From the NCBI RefSeq assembly GCF_009687845.1, contig NZ_BLAD01000074.1, positions 1-64,000 of the forward strand: a stretch of DNA of 64,000 nucleotides. Direction: 5' to 3'. The position numbers and the translations under genes are program-made. Every line of letters starts with the position of its first letter. Position 1 is the stretch's first letter. The notes below the pieces were generated by a model. That model was not told the DNA's origin. It worked only from the letters and a program-made list of their open reading frames with translations, and ran no database searches. This document shows, in pieces, positions 1 to 10,021 of this stretch. The stretch is from Acrocarpospora corrugata. GTDB lineage: Bacteria; Actinomycetota; Actinomycetes; Streptosporangiales; Streptosporangiaceae.

Positions 1-389
1 CTGTTATCTGAGCGGGAATTAGAGATCCGAGCCCAGGATCTCGCGATCAATACCTGCGATCCTGCTCCCGGCCTGGCCCGAATCTCCCGCTGGCTCATAG
101 GGGCCGCGATGTGGATGGCCGATCCGGCCGTGGACGGTGCCGATCCGGCGAGTCGTGTCATACCGATTTCGCAGCGCAAACGTCGTCGCGTCCGTCTTCA
201 CCCGGCGGGGCGGGCTGGCGTGCCATCCCGATCGGGCGCCGATGTCGCGCGGCACCGCGGTTGACCGTGGCCGACGGCGGCATGGCATCAACGATCACCC
301 GGCGGCCTGCCACGCTCCACAGTGCGCGATCGCCATCTCCTGCCCTGCCGCATGCAAACTTTTCTCCCGAAAGGCGCGTCTAACCCTTT
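1..389. other. Gene-free leading stretch
   Basis: No reading frame here has actinomycete codon bias or a recognisable protein. The last 100 bases are less GC-rich (for example the run ending in gggaatattttttcgcgg) and probably hold the promoter of the secreted protein that starts at 390. I see no hairpin, repeat or RNA gene. Confidence 0.5.
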
Positions 390-1445
390 GTGGGAATATT
401 TTTTCGCGGCACCGCTGCAGCCGTCGCCCTTTTCGTCACTGCTGGGCCAGCCGCCGCCCACGCCGCGGCGCCGGCTGGTCAGTGGAGTGTCGTTCATGAC
501 GACCTCCGTGACTCCTATGACGCGGTGACGGTGACGCCGGGTGGGGCGGTCTGGGTCGCCGGGACGAGGCGCGGATCGAGCGGCACCGAGTCGCTCCTGC
601 TCAAGGGCGGCCGCTCCACCTTCAAGCGTGTCACCGGGCCGGGCTTCCGGGTGAAGCGGCTGGCGTCGGCGTCCGACACCAGGGTCTGGGCGTTCGGCGC
701 GTCGCGGTACGCCCGGTGGGATGGCAAGCGCTGGCAGGTCAAGCGATGGAGCTATGGCCGGGTGGATCGGGCGTACTCCATCGGCAAAAACCTGTGGGTC
801 ATCGAGAACTCAAATGCGTTCCCCGCGGCCCGTGACGCAGGGTGGAAGGCGCGGTCCACACTGCGGCTCCTGGTCGGGTCGGTGTGGCGCAAGGTCCCCA
901 CGCCCATCGTGGTCAAAGGACTCGACGGAAAGTGGGCGGCGGGCTCCGTGCGGGGCACGGCGGCTCTGGCCCGCTGGACCGGCACGGCCTGGCGCGCGGT
1001 TGCACTTCCCGTGATTCCGTCCGCTCACTCGGGCCAGATCTCGGAGCTGACGGATGTCGCGGTCGACGGTGAGACCGGCCAGGTGATGGCCGTCGGCTGG
1101 GTCGCCTGGCCGTGCGGCAGTTCCTTCTGCGGTGAGACTTTGCTGCTGTCCGGCTACGTGGGCAACTGGAACTTCGAGGTCCGTGGTGAACCGGGCATCC
1201 AGCCGCGCGCCCAGGCGGAGCCCGACGGCAGAGGCGGGGCCTGGGTCGTCTACGACGCCAAGGGCGGAGGCAGCGGGTTTCTGCACATCGGCACCGAAAG
1301 TGTCGAGCCGGGCGCCTTTCCGGCTCCGCCGAACCAGAACGCGTCCGTCCGTGACCTCGCCATCCAGCCGGAGAGCGGCTCCGTCTGGGCGGTCGGCGCG
1401 GCACCTTCTGGCCGCAACGGTTTGATCTGGGCTCACCGCCCCTGA
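390..1445 (+). CDS. Secreted beta-propeller-like protein of unknown function
   Basis: 351 residues from a GTG start. Residues 1 to about 27 form a signal peptide (Arg6, an Ala/Val/Leu core, then Ala-rich AAAHAAAPA before the cleavage region), so export is expected. The mature part has spaced 'G..VWVAG', 'TRVWAFGAS', 'GQVMAVGWVA' and 'GSVWAVGAAP' segments. Recurring VWAVG-type strands of this kind are usual in kelch- or SBBP-like beta-propellers, with four or five blades visible by eye. Two cysteines at 'WPCGSSFCGE' could form a disulfide. No catalytic motif was recognised. It stands alone, with no clear Shine-Dalgarno sequence before the GTG. The fold assignment is inference; the secretion signal is seen directly. 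Confidence 0.75.
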   Translation: MGIFFRGTAAAVALFVTAGPAAAHAAAPAGQWSVVHDDLRDSYDAVTVTPGGAVWVAGTRRGSSGTESLLLKGGRSTFKRVTGPGFRVKRLASASDTRVWAFGASRYARWDGKRWQVKRWSYGRVDRAYSIGKNLWVIENSNAFPAARDAGWKARSTLRLLVGSVWRKVPTPIVVKGLDGKWAAGSVRGTAALARWTGTAWRAVALPVIPSAHSGQISELTDVAVDGETGQVMAVGWVAWPCGSSFCGETLLLSGYVGNWNFEVRGEPGIQPRAQAEPDGRGGAWVVYDAKGGGSGFLHIGTESVEPGAFPAPPNQNASVRDLAIQPESGSVWAVGAAPSGRNGLIWAHRP

Positions 1446-1804
1446 GTCGGCTGGGCATCGGGGCCACTCGGACGGAGGGGCTGACCACCAAAACGCGCAT
1501 CCAGCGGGCGAGGACGTGGCTGTTTCCGTGCCCATGTGCCTTTGGTGCCCGGCACTCCGCTTCAGCGTGCTCGGGTGCTGTTGCCACCAGGTTCACCGCT
1601 TGGGAAGGATCGGCACCGGTCTTCTGGCTTCTCAGTCGGTGGCAGACGGATGCCGGAGGGGATGGATGCAACTCCCTTGTCGACCTCGACGCCTCGTTCA
1701 GGCTATGGGCGGACGAGTTCACAGATGACCAACTTAGACCTGACGCCGTTGGCTGGCTTCTCGACCTTGATGGAGCCGGATATGTGAGCTTCCGGTTGTG
1801 GTGA
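1446..1804 (+). other. Intergenic region with an orphan plus-strand frame
   Basis: From about 1500 to a TGA at 1802-1804 one plus-strand frame is open, but it has no ATG, GTG or TTG start. It ends in a protein-like acidic stretch (LVDLDASFRLWADEF, then DDQLRPDAVGWLLDLDGAG). It overlaps the last 23 codons of the oppositely oriented D-amino-acid oxidase gene, a tail that extends past the usual family C-terminus. It may be the 3' relic of an unrecognised gene. Nothing else is visible between 1446 and 1733. Confidence 0.25.
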
Positions 1805-2738
1805 GCATGGTGGTGACTTCGTGGGCGCAGCCCCAGGACATGCTTACGCCCACTCCGCCGTGGCCGTAGCAGTGGATCACGTTGGTGTTGGGGTCCGGTT
1901 CGAGGCGGATGGATGGGCGGCCGGGGCGTAGGCCCACCTCGACGGCGAGGATTCGGGCCGTGGACAGGCGGGGTTCGATGGCGATGCAGCGGGACAGGAT
2001 GGCTTCGGTTTGGGTGGGGTCGGGGGAGAGGGTCCAGTTGTCGGGGGTGGCGTTGCCGCCGAGGACGACGCGGCCGGGGTGGGGCATGTAGCCGGTCCAG
2101 TCGGTTTCGGCGCCGCCCTCGTAGAAGAAGTCGTCCAGGCCGGGGTTTTCGACGATGACGTGCTGGCCGCGGATCGGGCGGACGTGGTCGTCGCCGGCGA
2201 GGGTGGCGGCGCCGACGCCGGTGCAGTTGACGACGGCGGGTGCGGCGGCGGCCGGTTCGGCCAGGTTGGTCACGGTCCGGACTTGGAGGTCGCCGCCGGC
2301 CTTGATCAGGCGGTCGGTGAGGTAGTCGAGGTAGACGGGCATGTCGACGAGGGGAGAGGTGATCCAGAAGGCGACCGGGAAGCCGGCGCTCTCGGTGGGG
2401 GTGCAGGGCTGGTAGCCGGGGAGCGCGGCGGCCCAGGGCGGGATGTCGTCGCCGAGGCGGCTGACCAGGCGGCCGCGGGCGACTCGGGATCCCGTGCCGG
2501 GGGATTTGGCGAGGGCGGTGAACTCGTCCATGGAGGTGCGCTGCCAGCGGACGGTGGAGTCCAGTGGCTCGGTGAAGACCGGGCCGCCGATCATGGCTCC
2601 GGCCACGGCGGACGTGGTGCGCTCACGGAACAGCGAACTCCAGACCTGGACACGCAGGCCGCTCTCGGCGAGGCAGACGGCTGTGGTCAGCCCGATCACC
2701 CCGGCGCCGACGACTACGACATCCGCTCCGCCGGCCAT
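1734..2738 (-). CDS. FAD-dependent D-amino-acid oxidase
   Basis: 334 residues. The N-terminus has the FAD-binding Rossmann motif VVVVGAGVIGLTTAVCLAESG (GxGxxG). The C-terminal half has the DAO signature around 'CYGHGGVGVSMSWGCA', and 'GLRPGRPSIRLE' fits the flavin/substrate region of DAAO. The family oxidises D-amino acids to 2-oxo acids, ammonia and hydrogen peroxide. The start at 2738 is preceded by GAGGGGAGCG, and the gene overlaps the 3' end of the DUF4396 gene by 25 bp, so the two are probably translationally coupled. The last ~22 residues (from LTTTGSS on) look like a non-conserved extension. Assignment to the DAO family is firm; the preferred substrate cannot be read from the sequence. 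Confidence 0.88.
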   Translation of the reverse strand: MAGGADVVVVGAGVIGLTTAVCLAESGLRVQVWSSLFRERTTSAVAGAMIGGPVFTEPLDSTVRWQRTSMDEFTALAKSPGTGSRVARGRLVSRLGDDIPPWAAALPGYQPCTPTESAGFPVAFWITSPLVDMPVYLDYLTDRLIKAGGDLQVRTVTNLAEPAAAAPAVVNCTGVGAATLAGDDHVRPIRGQHVIVENPGLDDFFYEGGAETDWTGYMPHPGRVVLGGNATPDNWTLSPDPTQTEAILSRCIAIEPRLSTARILAVEVGLRPGRPSIRLEPDPNTNVIHCYGHGGVGVSMSWGCAHEVTTMLTTTGSSHIRLHQGREASQRRQV

Positions 2739-3247
2739 GACGCTCCCCTCGACGAGTCTGGCATCTCCCTTAATGTCGGGAGCATGCCCGTCAGTCGGTG
2801 GTGGTAATTGTGCACCACGGCGTGGCCCCGGCCACGGCCGATGAGCCACTTGTTGATCGGTGTGGTGACGACGAAGGCCACCGCCAGGGAGCCGAGCAGG
2901 GCGCCCCAGAACAGCGTGGTCGTCAGTGCCGCGTCCATCGCGCCGGGGACCGCCGGCATCACGGTATTGTCGACGATCTCCATGACCAGGATGGAGAGCG
3001 TGTCGGCCGCGAGCGCCAGCCGGATCGCCCGCCGCCAGTCCAGCCCGGCCCGGCGCAGGCCGCGCAACGTCAGCGCGTACCCGAAGAAGAACGCCAGGGC
3101 GATGGCCAGGATCAGGGTTGGGGCGTTGTGCCAGCCCAGGGCGGTGCCGATGACCACGCCCAGGATCTCGCCGATGGCGCAGCCGGTGAGGCAGCGCAGG
3201 GTCGCCGACGTGGCGGTGGACCAGCTGGCTCGGGGCCGGTGTTCCAT
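2714..3247 (-). CDS. DUF4396-type membrane protein
   Basis: 177 residues with four or five hydrophobic segments: 'IGEILGVVIGTALGW', 'LILAIALAFFFGYAL', 'LALAADTLSILVMEIVD' and 'TLFWGALLGSLAVAFVV'. They carry the family's charged/His positions and the motif 'TTPINKWLIGRGRGHAVVHNYHH'. DUF4396 proteins are integral membrane proteins of unknown role, sometimes beside copper or heavy-metal genes. The ATG at 3247 follows a good GGAGG and lies 14 bp after the chromate-transporter stop; the 3' end overlaps the D-amino-acid oxidase start. It is the middle gene of a three-gene leftward operon. Family call from motif memory; function unknown. Confidence 0.8.
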   Translation of the reverse strand: MEHRPRASWSTATSATLRCLTGCAIGEILGVVIGTALGWHNAPTLILAIALAFFFGYALTLRGLRRAGLDWRRAIRLALAADTLSILVMEIVDNTVMPAVPGAMDAALTTTLFWGALLGSLAVAFVVTTPINKWLIGRGRGHAVVHNYHHRLTGMLPTLREMPDSSRGASWPAERMS

Positions 3248-3261
3248 GATGGACCTCCAGT

Positions 3262-4500
<1,239 letters not shown>

Positions 4501-4544
4501 CCCGCGAATTATGGACAGCCCACATGAACGGAGGATGACGGTCG

Positions 4545-4577
4545 GGCGCCCGCCCCCCACCGTGAGGGGCGGGCGCC
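4545..4577 (-). terminator. Intrinsic terminator-like hairpin
   Basis: Perfect 12-bp inverted repeat: ggcgcccgcccc (4545-4556) against ggggcgggcgcc (4566-4577), with a 9-nt loop. It lies 7 nt past the stop of the 35-residue ORF on the minus strand, so it probably ends the Pls/M1 transcript and insulates the chrA operon. No long U-tract follows, as is common in high-GC actinomycetes. Confidence 0.75.
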
Positions 4578-4583
4578 GGGGGT

Positions 4584-4691
4584 TCAGTGATCGGCTGGGG
4601 CGGCCAGCCGATCTGCTTCCCAGTGCAGGGCCTCGACGAGGACGAGTTCCAGGTGGAGCTCGGTGTCGACGAGGCTGTCCAGGACGTCCAT
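4584..4691 (-). CDS. Small 35-residue protein downstream of the M1 peptidase
   Basis: ATG at 4691 encodes M-D-V-L-D-S-L-V-D-T-E-L-H-L-E-L, then VLVEALHWEADRLAAPADH and TGA. It is acidic (nine Asp/Glu), rich in Leu/Val and amphipathic in a helix, with one Trp and no Cys. A GGGAGG sequence sits 7-8 nt before the ATG; an in-frame ATG at 4712 is an alternative start without a good ribosome site. It lies 76 bp after the M1 peptidase stop and just before a strong hairpin, so it looks like the last gene of the Pls operon. I do not recognise a family. Possible roles (partner peptide, leader, regulator) are speculation. Confidence 0.55.
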   Translation of the reverse strand: MDVLDSLVDTELHLELVLVEALHWEADRLAAPADH

Positions 4692-4767
4692 GCGGGCCTC
4701 CCTGACAATCATGACGCACCATTAGTCACATAGGTTCACACCGTCTGCCCATTAAACCGAAACAGAT

Positions 4768-6051
4768 TCAGGCTCCGGGGAAGGCGGGCAGTTTCGCGGT
4801 GTAGAGCCAGGCCGCGAACAGGCCATCCAGCGGTTCTGGCGTGAAATGTCGCGCTAAATCGGTGAACATGCCGGTGTTTACGATTCCGTGGCGGTGGGCG
4901 GAGGTCCATTCGCGGAGCATGGAGAAGAAGGGGACGTCGCCGAGGGCGGTGCGCAGGGCGTGCAGGGTGAGAGCGCCGCGCTTGTAGACGCGGTCGTCGA
5001 AGAGGCGGCGGGCGCCGGGGTCGGCCAGCACGAAATCCTGGGGCGCGGTGGCCAGCCGGCGGTGCCAGCGCCGGGCGTGCACGGCGGCCGGGTCGCCGCC
5101 GGAGGCCTCCGACCAGAGCCACTCCGCGTACGCCGCGAACCCCTCATGAAGCCAAATATCGCGCCAATGACCCAATGTCAGGCTGTTTCCGAACCACTGG
5201 TGCGCCAACTCGTGCGCGACCAGCCGCTCGCTGCCGCGCCGCCCGTCCACGTGATTGGCCCCGAAGATCGACATGCCCTGCGCCTCGACCGGGATCTCCA
5301 GCACGTCATCGGTGACCACGACCGTGTACCCGCCGAACGGGTACGGCCCGAACCGGTCGGTGAACGTCGCCATCATCCGGTCCTGCCGCCCGAAATCCTG
5401 CCGGATCCGGGTGGCCAGCCGGGGCGGGTAGTAGACCCGCTGCGGCACCTCGCCCTCCAGATCCGCCGACGCGTACCGCCCGATCTGCACGCTGGCCAGA
5501 TAGGGCGCCATCGGCTCCGCCTGCTCGTACACCCAGGTCGTCGCCGACGCCCCCCGGATCGCCGACATCCGCGTCCCGTTCGCCACCACCTGGTACGGCG
5601 AAGCCGCCGTCACCGCGATCCGATAGGTCGCCTTCTCCGCCGGCCGGTCGTTGCACGGGAACCACGACGAGGCCCCGATCGGCTGGCTGGCCACGATCAC
5701 CCCGTCCGTCAGCTGGTCCCACCCCAGCTCCCCCCACGGGCTCGGCACCGGCCGCGGATTGCCCGCGTACCGCACCTCCACCGAGAAGGGACGCCCCTCC
5801 GCCAGCCAGCCGCCGGGGGTGACCCTGAGCTTGTCGTCCCGGTGCGCGAACCGGGCCCGCGTCCCGTTGACGAGGACCTGGCCGACCCGGAACAGGCCCA
5901 GGTCCAGCTCGAACCGGTCCAGCGGCGCGGTCGCCACCGCAGAAAGCACGGCGGTGCCGCTCAACCGGTTGGTGACCACCCGGTAATCCAGCGCGAGATC
6001 GTAGTGCAGAACGCGGTAACCCTCGTTACCCCGCTTCGGAAAATAGGACAC
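4768..6051 (-). CDS. M1-family zinc metallopeptidase, pls-linked
   Basis: 427 residues. The zinc site is complete: HELAHQW at residues 280-286 (His280, Glu281, His284) and the third ligand Glu303 in 'WLHEGFAAYAE', 18 residues later. The usual exopeptidase GxMEN loop is replaced by 'VEAQGMSIFG', so N-terminal amine recognition may differ from classical aminopeptidases. No signal peptide is visible. Only 9 bp separate it from the upstream Pls/PosA-type synthetase, a linkage known for epsilon-poly-L-lysine-type loci, where M1 enzymes are thought to trim or degrade the polymer. The polymer-hydrolase role here is inference from context. Confidence 0.87.
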   Translation of the reverse strand: MSYFPKRGNEGYRVLHYDLALDYRVVTNRLSGTAVLSAVATAPLDRFELDLGLFRVGQVLVNGTRARFAHRDDKLRVTPGGWLAEGRPFSVEVRYAGNPRPVPSPWGELGWDQLTDGVIVASQPIGASSWFPCNDRPAEKATYRIAVTAASPYQVVANGTRMSAIRGASATTWVYEQAEPMAPYLASVQIGRYASADLEGEVPQRVYYPPRLATRIRQDFGRQDRMMATFTDRFGPYPFGGYTVVVTDDVLEIPVEAQGMSIFGANHVDGRRGSERLVAHELAHQWFGNSLTLGHWRDIWLHEGFAAYAEWLWSEASGGDPAAVHARRWHRRLATAPQDFVLADPGARRLFDDRVYKRGALTLHALRTALGDVPFFSMLREWTSAHRHGIVNTGMFTDLARHFTPEPLDGLFAAWLYTAKLPAFPGA

Positions 6052-6060
6052 CGTTCTCCA

Positions 6061-9000
6061 TCAGAACCACGCCGCGATCGGGTTTCCGAACCAGCGGGTC
6101 TGGGCGGGCAGGGATTCCCCGCGCATCACCAGGGACGCAGGTCCGACCGTGGTGTTCTCCCCGACCTCCGCGGCGGGCAGGACGACCCCGTGCGGGCCGA
6201 GTGTCGATCCGTCCCGCAACACGACAGTATCGATGCTCATCACCCGGTCGTGGAACAGGTGGGTCTGAAGCACGCATCCGCGGTTCACCGAGACGCCGTT
6301 CCCGAGCGTGACCAGGTCGATCTCCGGCAGCCAGTAGGTCTCGCACCAGACGCCGCGGCCGATCTTGGCGCCGAGCGCGCGCAGCCACAGGTTGAGCGGC
6401 GCGGTGCCGAGGAACGGCTGGGCGAACCAGGGCGCGGCGAGGATTTCGACGAAGTTGTCGGCCAGTTCGCTGCGCCAGACGAAGGAGCTCCACAGCGGCC
6501 GGTTGCCGGGGCGGATCCGGCCGACCAGCGCCCATTTGGCGGCCACGGCCAGCAGCGCCGCGAGCAGGCCGGCGCCGGCCAGGACGAAGCCGCCGAGCAG
6601 GGCGGCGACGGCGTAGCCGTGCCGGACGGTGAGGGTTTCGAGGGCGGCCAGGACCAGGATCGCGACGGCGACGGTGGCCATCGCGGGGATGATCCGGCAG
6701 CTCTCCACGGCGGCGCGGGCGATCTTGAGGCGGAGCGGCGGGTTGTAGGTGCGGCCGCGGTCGGAGTCCTCGGCGGTGCGGCGGAGTTCGACCGGCGGCA
6801 TGCCGAGGTAGGAGGAGCCCGCCTTGGCCTTCTTCGGGGTCGAAGACAGCACCCCGACCAGGCCGTCCTTCGGGACCTTGCGGCCGGGCGCGGTCATCCC
6901 GGAGTTGCCGAGGAAGGCGCGTTTGCCGATCCGGACGTGGTCGATGCGGAGCATGCCGCCGTCCAGCTCGTACGGCGCGACCATCGTGTCGTCCGCCAGG
7001 AACGCGCCGTCCCCGACGGTGGTCATGGACGGCAGCGCGAGCACGGTGGACAGCTCCACGTCCCGCCCGACCTTCATGCCGAGCGCGCGCAGCCAGACGG
7101 GCGTGAACGCGCTCGCGTACAGCGGGAACAGCCACACCCGGGCCATCGACATCAGCCGCGCCGTCATCCAGGCCTGCCACGCGGTACGGCTGTGCACCGG
7201 ATGGCTGCCCGCGTGCAGGCAGACCCCCAGGAACCGGACCGCGACCAGGATCAGCAGCGCGAACGTGACCATCGACAGCACGGTCGCGAGCGGCACGCCG
7301 AGCAATGCCCCGGTGAGCGCCGAGCCCGGCGTGGACCCCAGGAACGCGTGCAGCACGAGCAGTCCCGGCAGCGCGGCGAAGACGGGGAACAGGCTGAGCA
7401 GCAGGGCGGAGACGCCGTACTGGACGACCCAGCGCGGCGAGCGCGGCGGCCGTTTGGCGGGGTGCCGGGCCTTCCCGGTCCTGGTGGCGGGCGCGCCCGC
7501 CCAGCGTTCCCCGGCGGGGACCGCCTTGCGCACCGCGGAACCGGCGACGACCTGCGCGTTCTTGCCGATCCTGGCGCCTGGGAAGATCGTCGACCGGGCG
7601 CCCAGGGTGGCTCCCGCGCCGATCCTGATCTCGCCCACCCTGAGCAGGTCGCCGTCCAGCCAGTAGCCGGTCAGATCCACTTCGGGCTCGACCGCGGCGT
7701 GTTTGCCGAGCCGGAGCATGCCGGTGATCGGCGGCAGCGTGTGCAGGTCGGCGTCCTGCCCGATCTGCGCCCCCAGCGCCCGCGCGTAGTGGGTGATCCA
7801 CGGCGCGCCGGACAACTCCGCCACGCCGATCCTGGCCGCGAACTGCTCGGCGAACCACAGTTTCAGGTGGGCCGGGCCGCCGCGCGGGTAGGTGCCCGGC
7901 TTCAGCCCGCGCAGCAGGCCCCGGGCCACGGCCGCCGCCAGGCTCATCCGCCCCAGCGGGGAGACGACCAGCAGCCAGCCGAGCACGACGTACCACCACG
8001 AGACGACCGGCGCCCAGGGCAGGGCGACGATGTTGTTGAGCGCCGCCAGGCCCACCAGCCAGCGCAGCGCGCCCACGGTGAGCAGCGGGATCATCAGCGC
8101 GGCCTGGACCAGCGCGGCCCGCCGGGGGAGCGGCGTCACGGCGCGGTCGTTGGTGGCGGCGTCCTGGGCGTCCATCGCCTTCAGGAACGCGCCGAGCCCG
8201 CGCAGGGTCGGGTGGTCGTACAGGTCGGCGACCACCACCCCCGGGTACTGGTCGCGCAGCACCGACACCAGCCGGGCCGCCGCCAGGCTGGTCCCGCCCA
8301 GCGTGAAGAAGTCGGCGGCCGGGTCGCCCGAGGTGACGCCGAGGATCTCCTGCCAGCGCTCGGCCAGCCACTTCTCGACGCCGGACAGGCCGCCGGTGTC
8401 CTCGGTGGCGGCCAGCGGCCACGGCAGCGCGTCCCGGTCGATCTTGCCGGAGGTGCGTGTCGGCAGGTCGTCCACGACGGCGAGCCGGGGGACCAGCGCG
8501 GCCGGGAGGGCCTCCCGCAGGCGTTCCCGCGCCGAGCGCGGGTCGAAGTCATCCGCGGCCACCACGTAGCCGACCAGGAGCTGGTGGCCCGCGCCGGTGG
8601 TGCGCACCGCCGCCGCGGCCCCGGCCACGCCGGGGAGGGCGCTCAGCGCGGCGTCGATCTCGCCCAGCTCGATCCGGCGACCGCCGATCTTGATCTGCTC
8701 GTCCGCCCGGCCGACGAAGATCAGGCCCTCCTGCTCGGCCTTGACCAGGTCGCCGCTGCGGTAGGCGCGCTCCCAGCCGAGCGAGGGCAGCGGGGCGTAC
8801 TTCTCCAGGTCCTTGATCGGGTCCAGGTAGCGGGCCAGGCCGACCCCGCCGATCACCAGCTCGCCGACGCCGCCCATGGCGACGGGCGTGCCCGTCTGGT
8901 CGACCACGGCCAGGTCCCAGCCGTCCAGCGGCAGCCCGATCCGGACCGGCTCCTGGCCGAGCGGCGCGGCGCAGGCCACCACGGTGGCCTCGGTCGGCCC

Positions 9001-9909
9001 GTAGGTGTTCCACACCTCGCGGCCGGGGACCGCCAGCCGGTCGGCCAGCTCGGGCGGGCAGGCCTCGCCGCCGAAGATCAGCAGGCGGACGTCGTCCAGG
9101 GTCTCCACCGGCCACAGCGAGGCCAGCGTCGGCACCGTGGACACCACGGTGATGCCCTTGTCGATCAGCCAGGGGCCCAGGTCCATGCCGGTGCGCACCA
9201 GCGCGCGGGGGGCCGGGACCAGGCAGGCGCCGTGCCGCCAGGCCAGCCACATCTCCTCGCAGGAGGCGTCGAAGGCCACCGAGAGCCCGGCCAGCACCCG
9301 GTCGCCGGGGGCGATCGGGTCGGCCGTCAGGAACAGGCGCGCCTCGGCGTCGACGAACGCGGCGGCGCTCCGGTGCGAGACCGCGACGCCCTTGGGCTTG
9401 CCGGTCGAGCCGGAGGTGAAGATGATCCACGCGTCGTCGCCGGGCTCCGGGCGCCCCCGCGCGCCGGTCGGCTGCCGCCGGATCGTGAGGGTACGGCTCT
9501 CGCCGACGACCGCGCACACGCCGGCTTCGGCGAAGACCAGTTCGGCCCGCTCGTCGGGGTCGTCGGCGTCCACCGGCACGTAGGCCGCGCCGGCCCGGAG
9601 CACGGCCAGGATGGCGACGTACAGATCGGCCGTCCCGGACGGCACCCGCACGCCCACCCGGTCGCCGCGCCCGATCCCGGCCCGCACCAGCTCGGCCGCC
9701 AGCCCGGTCACCTCGAACGCCAGTTCGGCGTAGTCGTACGCGACCGTGCCGTCGTCCAGTGCCCGCGCCCGGGGATGCCGCCGGACCGTCGTGTCGAAGA
9801 CGTCCAGCAGGGTGCGCGCGGGCGGCGCGGCGTCCCCGGCGAGGAAGATCGCAGCCGGAGCGGTGGGCGATGGGATCGATAGGGCCAGGTCGGACACGGA
9901 TGAAGGCAA
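6061..9909 (-). CDS. Pls/PosA-family nonribosomal peptide synthetase (poly-amino-acid synthetase-like)
   Basis: 1282 residues, typical for Pls. Residues ~30-510 are an adenylation domain with core motif IIFTSGSTGKPKG (~162-174), 'NTYGPTEATV' and 'YRSGDLVK'. Around residue 541 is the carrier-protein site 'DFFTLGGTSLAAARL' (Ser541). The rest has several membrane segments interleaved with left-handed beta-helix/acyltransferase-like modules (hexapeptide patterns near 'IGAGATLGARSTIFPGARIGKN' and 'LGNGVSVNRGCVLQTHLF'). There is no condensation or thioesterase domain. Pls enzymes polymerise a basic amino acid iteratively. In the specificity region 'FDASCEEMW', a Glu falls where GrsA has Trp239, compatible with a basic side chain (inference). 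Transcribed leftward with the M1 peptidase; a palindromic operator lies upstream. Confidence 0.88.
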   Translation of the reverse strand: MPSSVSDLALSIPSPTAPAAIFLAGDAAPPARTLLDVFDTTVRRHPRARALDDGTVAYDYAELAFEVTGLAAELVRAGIGRGDRVGVRVPSGTADLYVAILAVLRAGAAYVPVDADDPDERAELVFAEAGVCAVVGESRTLTIRRQPTGARGRPEPGDDAWIIFTSGSTGKPKGVAVSHRSAAAFVDAEARLFLTADPIAPGDRVLAGLSVAFDASCEEMWLAWRHGACLVPAPRALVRTGMDLGPWLIDKGITVVSTVPTLASLWPVETLDDVRLLIFGGEACPPELADRLAVPGREVWNTYGPTEATVVACAAPLGQEPVRIGLPLDGWDLAVVDQTGTPVAMGGVGELVIGGVGLARYLDPIKDLEKYAPLPSLGWERAYRSGDLVKAEQEGLIFVGRADEQIKIGGRRIELGEIDAALSALPGVAGAAAAVRTTGAGHQLLVGYVVAADDFDPRSARERLREALPAALVPRLAVVDDLPTRTSGKIDRDALPWPLAATEDTGGLSGVEKWLAERWQEILGVTSGDPAADFFTLGGTSLAAARLVSVLRDQYPGVVVADLYDHPTLRGLGAFLKAMDAQDAATNDRAVTPLPRRAALVQAALMIPLLTVGALRWLVGLAALNNIVALPWAPVVSWWYVVLGWLLVVSPLGRMSLAAAVARGLLRGLKPGTYPRGGPAHLKLWFAEQFAARIGVAELSGAPWITHYARALGAQIGQDADLHTLPPITGMLRLGKHAAVEPEVDLTGYWLDGDLLRVGEIRIGAGATLGARSTIFPGARIGKNAQVVAGSAVRKAVPAGERWAGAPATRTGKARHPAKRPPRSPRWVVQYGVSALLLSLFPVFAALPGLLVLHAFLGSTPGSALTGALLGVPLATVLSMVTFALLILVAVRFLGVCLHAGSHPVHSRTAWQAWMTARLMSMARVWLFPLYASAFTPVWLRALGMKVGRDVELSTVLALPSMTTVGDGAFLADDTMVAPYELDGGMLRIDHVRIGKRAFLGNSGMTAPGRKVPKDGLVGVLSSTPKKAKAGSSYLGMPPVELRRTAEDSDRGRTYNPPLRLKIARAAVESCRIIPAMATVAVAILVLAALETLTVRHGYAVAALLGGFVLAGAGLLAALLAVAAKWALVGRIRPGNRPLWSSFVWRSELADNFVEILAAPWFAQPFLGTAPLNLWLRALGAKIGRGVWCETYWLPEIDLVTLGNGVSVNRGCVLQTHLFHDRVMSIDTVVLRDGSTLGPHGVVLPAAEVGENTTVGPASLVMRGESLPAQTRWFGNPIAAWF

Positions 9910-10021
9910 GGTTTCCCCCGGTGGTCAAGCGATGCGGCCGCTGTCCGAGCCGAGTGCCGCCGCTCGCTTCAGACCGTCTTCCGGGCCGCCGGGCGCATTG
10001 GCGCCATAGGCATTGAATCAC

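Noticed and set aside
4888-9882. A 1664-codon open frame on the plus strand
   Set aside because: It is antisense to the Pls-type synthetase and the M1 peptidase, is made of Arg/Pro/Gly/His-rich sequence without any domain, and reflects only the G/C third-position bias of the real genes.
6061-9909. Modular NRPS biosynthetic cluster
   Set aside because: No condensation, thioesterase, MbtH, tailoring or further adenylation modules are nearby; the architecture is the stand-alone Pls/PosA type.
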